From an uncultured Candidatus Poseidoniales archaeon (GTDB taxonomy: Archaea > Thermoplasmatota > Poseidoniia > Poseidoniales > Poseidoniaceae), in NCBI GenBank assembly GCA_905182715.1, contig CAJJCP010000026.1, positions 1-54,810 on the forward strand: DNA of 54,810 nt, in the 5' to 3' direction. The notes beneath the pieces are model-generated. The model saw only the letters and a list, made by a program, of their open reading frames with translations. It was not told where the DNA came from and did not search any database. The translations under genes and the position numbers were made by a program. Shown here piece by piece: positions 54,401-54,810 of the stretch. Position 1 is the first letter of the stretch, and every line of letters begins with the position of its first letter.

Positions 54401-54810
54401 TGATGGAGAAGACACTTCTTCGCTCGAAGTGAAACTCACTGCCGTCGAAGGTGAACTTGAAACAGCATGTGAAGACTCACGTGCTAATTGCATTACTGAC
54501 TCACAATCTGGAACAACTTCCATAGAAGATTCAAGTGGATTGAACATCCAAATGATTGGTATTATTGCTGGAGTTGTTCTTCTCGGCCTTTTGCTTACAT
54601 TGATGATTACCCGTCGTAATCGAGGCAGTGAAAAGCCTGATGCTTGGAACGACACTGCATGGAACCCAAACATGGTTCCAGCTGGTGACTCCGTTGCAAA
54701 TTCAATGTACGGCGGTGCTCAAGAGATTTTCCAACAACCTGTTGCTATTGTAGCAGCACCTCCACTTGCTGCTGGCCCACCATTGCCAGCTGGCGGCCTT
54801 CCTGCGGGAT
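51432..54810 (+). CDS. Membrane-anchored extracellular thioredoxin-fold protein with Ig/cadherin-like domains (3' truncated)
   Basis: Runs from ATG at 51432 off the right edge, 1,126 codons visible. Signal peptide (LLALTITALFIGSTMTALVS). Residues about 55-150 are thioredoxin-like with a CxxC site (EYYGADWCPPCQNGG) and a cis-Pro segment (GTGSIPAAVFGD). Beta domains follow: CARDB-like (VRGDTLTLEATVKNVGDLDY), Ig/PKD-like, and a cadherin-like pair (NIQPVNDAPRITPFDDLETI). A membrane span is near residue 1040 (MIGIIAGVVLLGLLLTLMIT), then an Ala-Pro-rich cytoplasmic tail (VAAPPLAAGPPLPAGG) that continues outside the window. It may make or isomerise disulfides, or act as a reductase, on surface proteins; substrate unknown. 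Confidence 0.88.
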   Translation, partial: MKMSARLLALTITALFIGSTMTALVSPIELEPQQNTLDDEPVVSRAATSPGHSVFAEYYGADWCPPCQNGGSPSMHALKTSFPDDYVYISYFEANGQGVSDPLNRLSHMRDGTGSIPAAVFGDARSGSSYHKLGANTGTTAYDTEFTNGGDMKSVNDFKLSITQSQNGANMDITYKLEYLGSSPSQTVYLLAVVVEETGPDTYNDGSTQPHNVIRSWLLNSANNNFESFTLTPNTPVTKTWTEPVSSVRANGATSAADNFVSVGAIMNGDKSTWNDVYAASDSTMGPKIDIGISNFAINNPSSSAGYVRGDTLTLEATVKNVGDLDYSDGGTVEFYYEENNNIISVDTSSVGTLPFTGSNSMTVSTTVDTTNFPESDYLKTFGVRITGLVGDSSSMNNQATMIFNHDRPPITKNPQIVGDQTVERGNPAVVLAKSDVSNSNDFVDDAASTTFNVEVSPTGLNQWISSVVTGGQSIVNSGTPNEGREYLVTPTAAMSSGWYDVRIQAIDSRGQTGSWMSITGTSGFELQNGVPQVISDPIPSVMCNTPTMVSMAGHIVDPETSLENLIVTSSSESFVAWHASTKELEVNFQGTELNACPLGQQGIEVQVDDGGDYSATGELPYGTLLFNVIENGQPRWVGLPTQSVVEGGSGLLALLPYLKDTDDSGQPADASTLTLELISNSNEEAIMATLNGKIIGFETMDEDVNGQAILTIRASDGVKTSDTTLTVNIQPVNDAPRITPFDDLETITLKRNTQFVVDLGSRVIDVDNPASEAFISVSSSEPGAARFSFIDGSLTLQFEETGMQTVTISVIDKYDTNIYVMNVEVFDAYPFLLSLSDDGSGYMFVGLEDLYIGQTPTVTMKLTSAAPTFTYISVTWNICSKLTGTCDGLLQENLDVSQSASNWNKKLVIPSVLNSGFAREDGSQFRDYYELSIVASDGTSEYKTMSSTKWNITEQLPAIEDMPDAMFTNYLEDLTAEKVEIMAKIESAVDGEDTSSLEVKLTAVEGELETACEDSRANCITDSQSGTTSIEDSSGLNIQMIGIIAGVVLLGLLLTLMITRRNRGSEKPDAWNDTAWNPNMVPAGDSVANSMYGGAQEIFQQPVAIVAAPPLAAGPPLPAGGLPAG

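Noticed and set aside
1-54810. Insertion sequences, prophage genes, rRNA, replication origin repeats
   Set aside because: No transposase, integrase, phage structural gene, rRNA segment or clustered origin-type repeats were seen on either strand.

Overview
The window reads as archaeal, and most like a Marine Group II (Poseidoniales-type) euryarchaeon. The archaeal marks are pelota, the archaeal-only amidotransferase subunit GatD, a small replication factor C subunit, and a tRNA-Met interrupted by an intron with a bulge-helix-bulge splice site. These sit beside bacterial-looking genes: MetK of the bacterial type, formate-THF ligase, CinA/PncC, glutathione peroxidase and a glutathione-transferase-like protein. 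Several very large secreted proteins with one C-terminal membrane anchor are also present, a pattern common in that group. The taxon is an inference from gene content; no marker tree could be run.

Layout. 1-7060 is mainly a minus-strand run: a truncated gene at the edge (possibly glycyl-tRNA synthetase), cinA, then (behind tRNA-Val) a small unknown gene, pelota, formate-THF ligase, flotillin, an NfeD-like partner and two small membrane proteins. 7126-10993 carries a divergent shikimate-dehydrogenase-like gene and a secreted hydrolase-like protein. 10995-16376 holds a carboxyltransferase, gatD, intron-containing tRNA-Met, a membrane protein and rfcS. 16510-28394 encodes two surface proteins, one of about 3,060 residues. 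28564-39651 is a metabolic block, mostly on the minus strand. 39741-46384 holds a membrane-anchored DNase I-fold protein, an SDR, a kynurenine-formamidase-like hydrolase, GPx, GST, aspS and metK. 46457-54810 encodes two more surface proteins flanking trmI; the last runs off the window.

The most interesting region is 28564-38742. It encodes both subunits of a 2-aminophenol-1,6-dioxygenase-like ring-cleavage enzyme, with the alpha-like subunit fused to a 2-aminomuconate-deaminase-like RidA domain. It also encodes a 2-aminomuconate-semialdehyde-dehydrogenase-like ALDH, a luciferase-like flavin monooxygenase, an asparaginase-II-like amidohydrolase and an amino-acid permease with a C-terminal EF-hand domain. 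Together these can account for ring opening, oxidation and deamination of an ortho-aminophenol-type compound (2-aminophenol, 3-hydroxyanthranilate or a relative). The lower pathway is not in the window and the true substrate is unknown.

A caution: four single-base or clustered reading-frame breaks hit genes that should be intact (rfcS, aspS and the giant surface protein at both ends). Two of these are essential genes, so indel errors in the assembly are more likely than real gene decay. No insertion sequence, prophage, CRISPR array or rRNA was seen.
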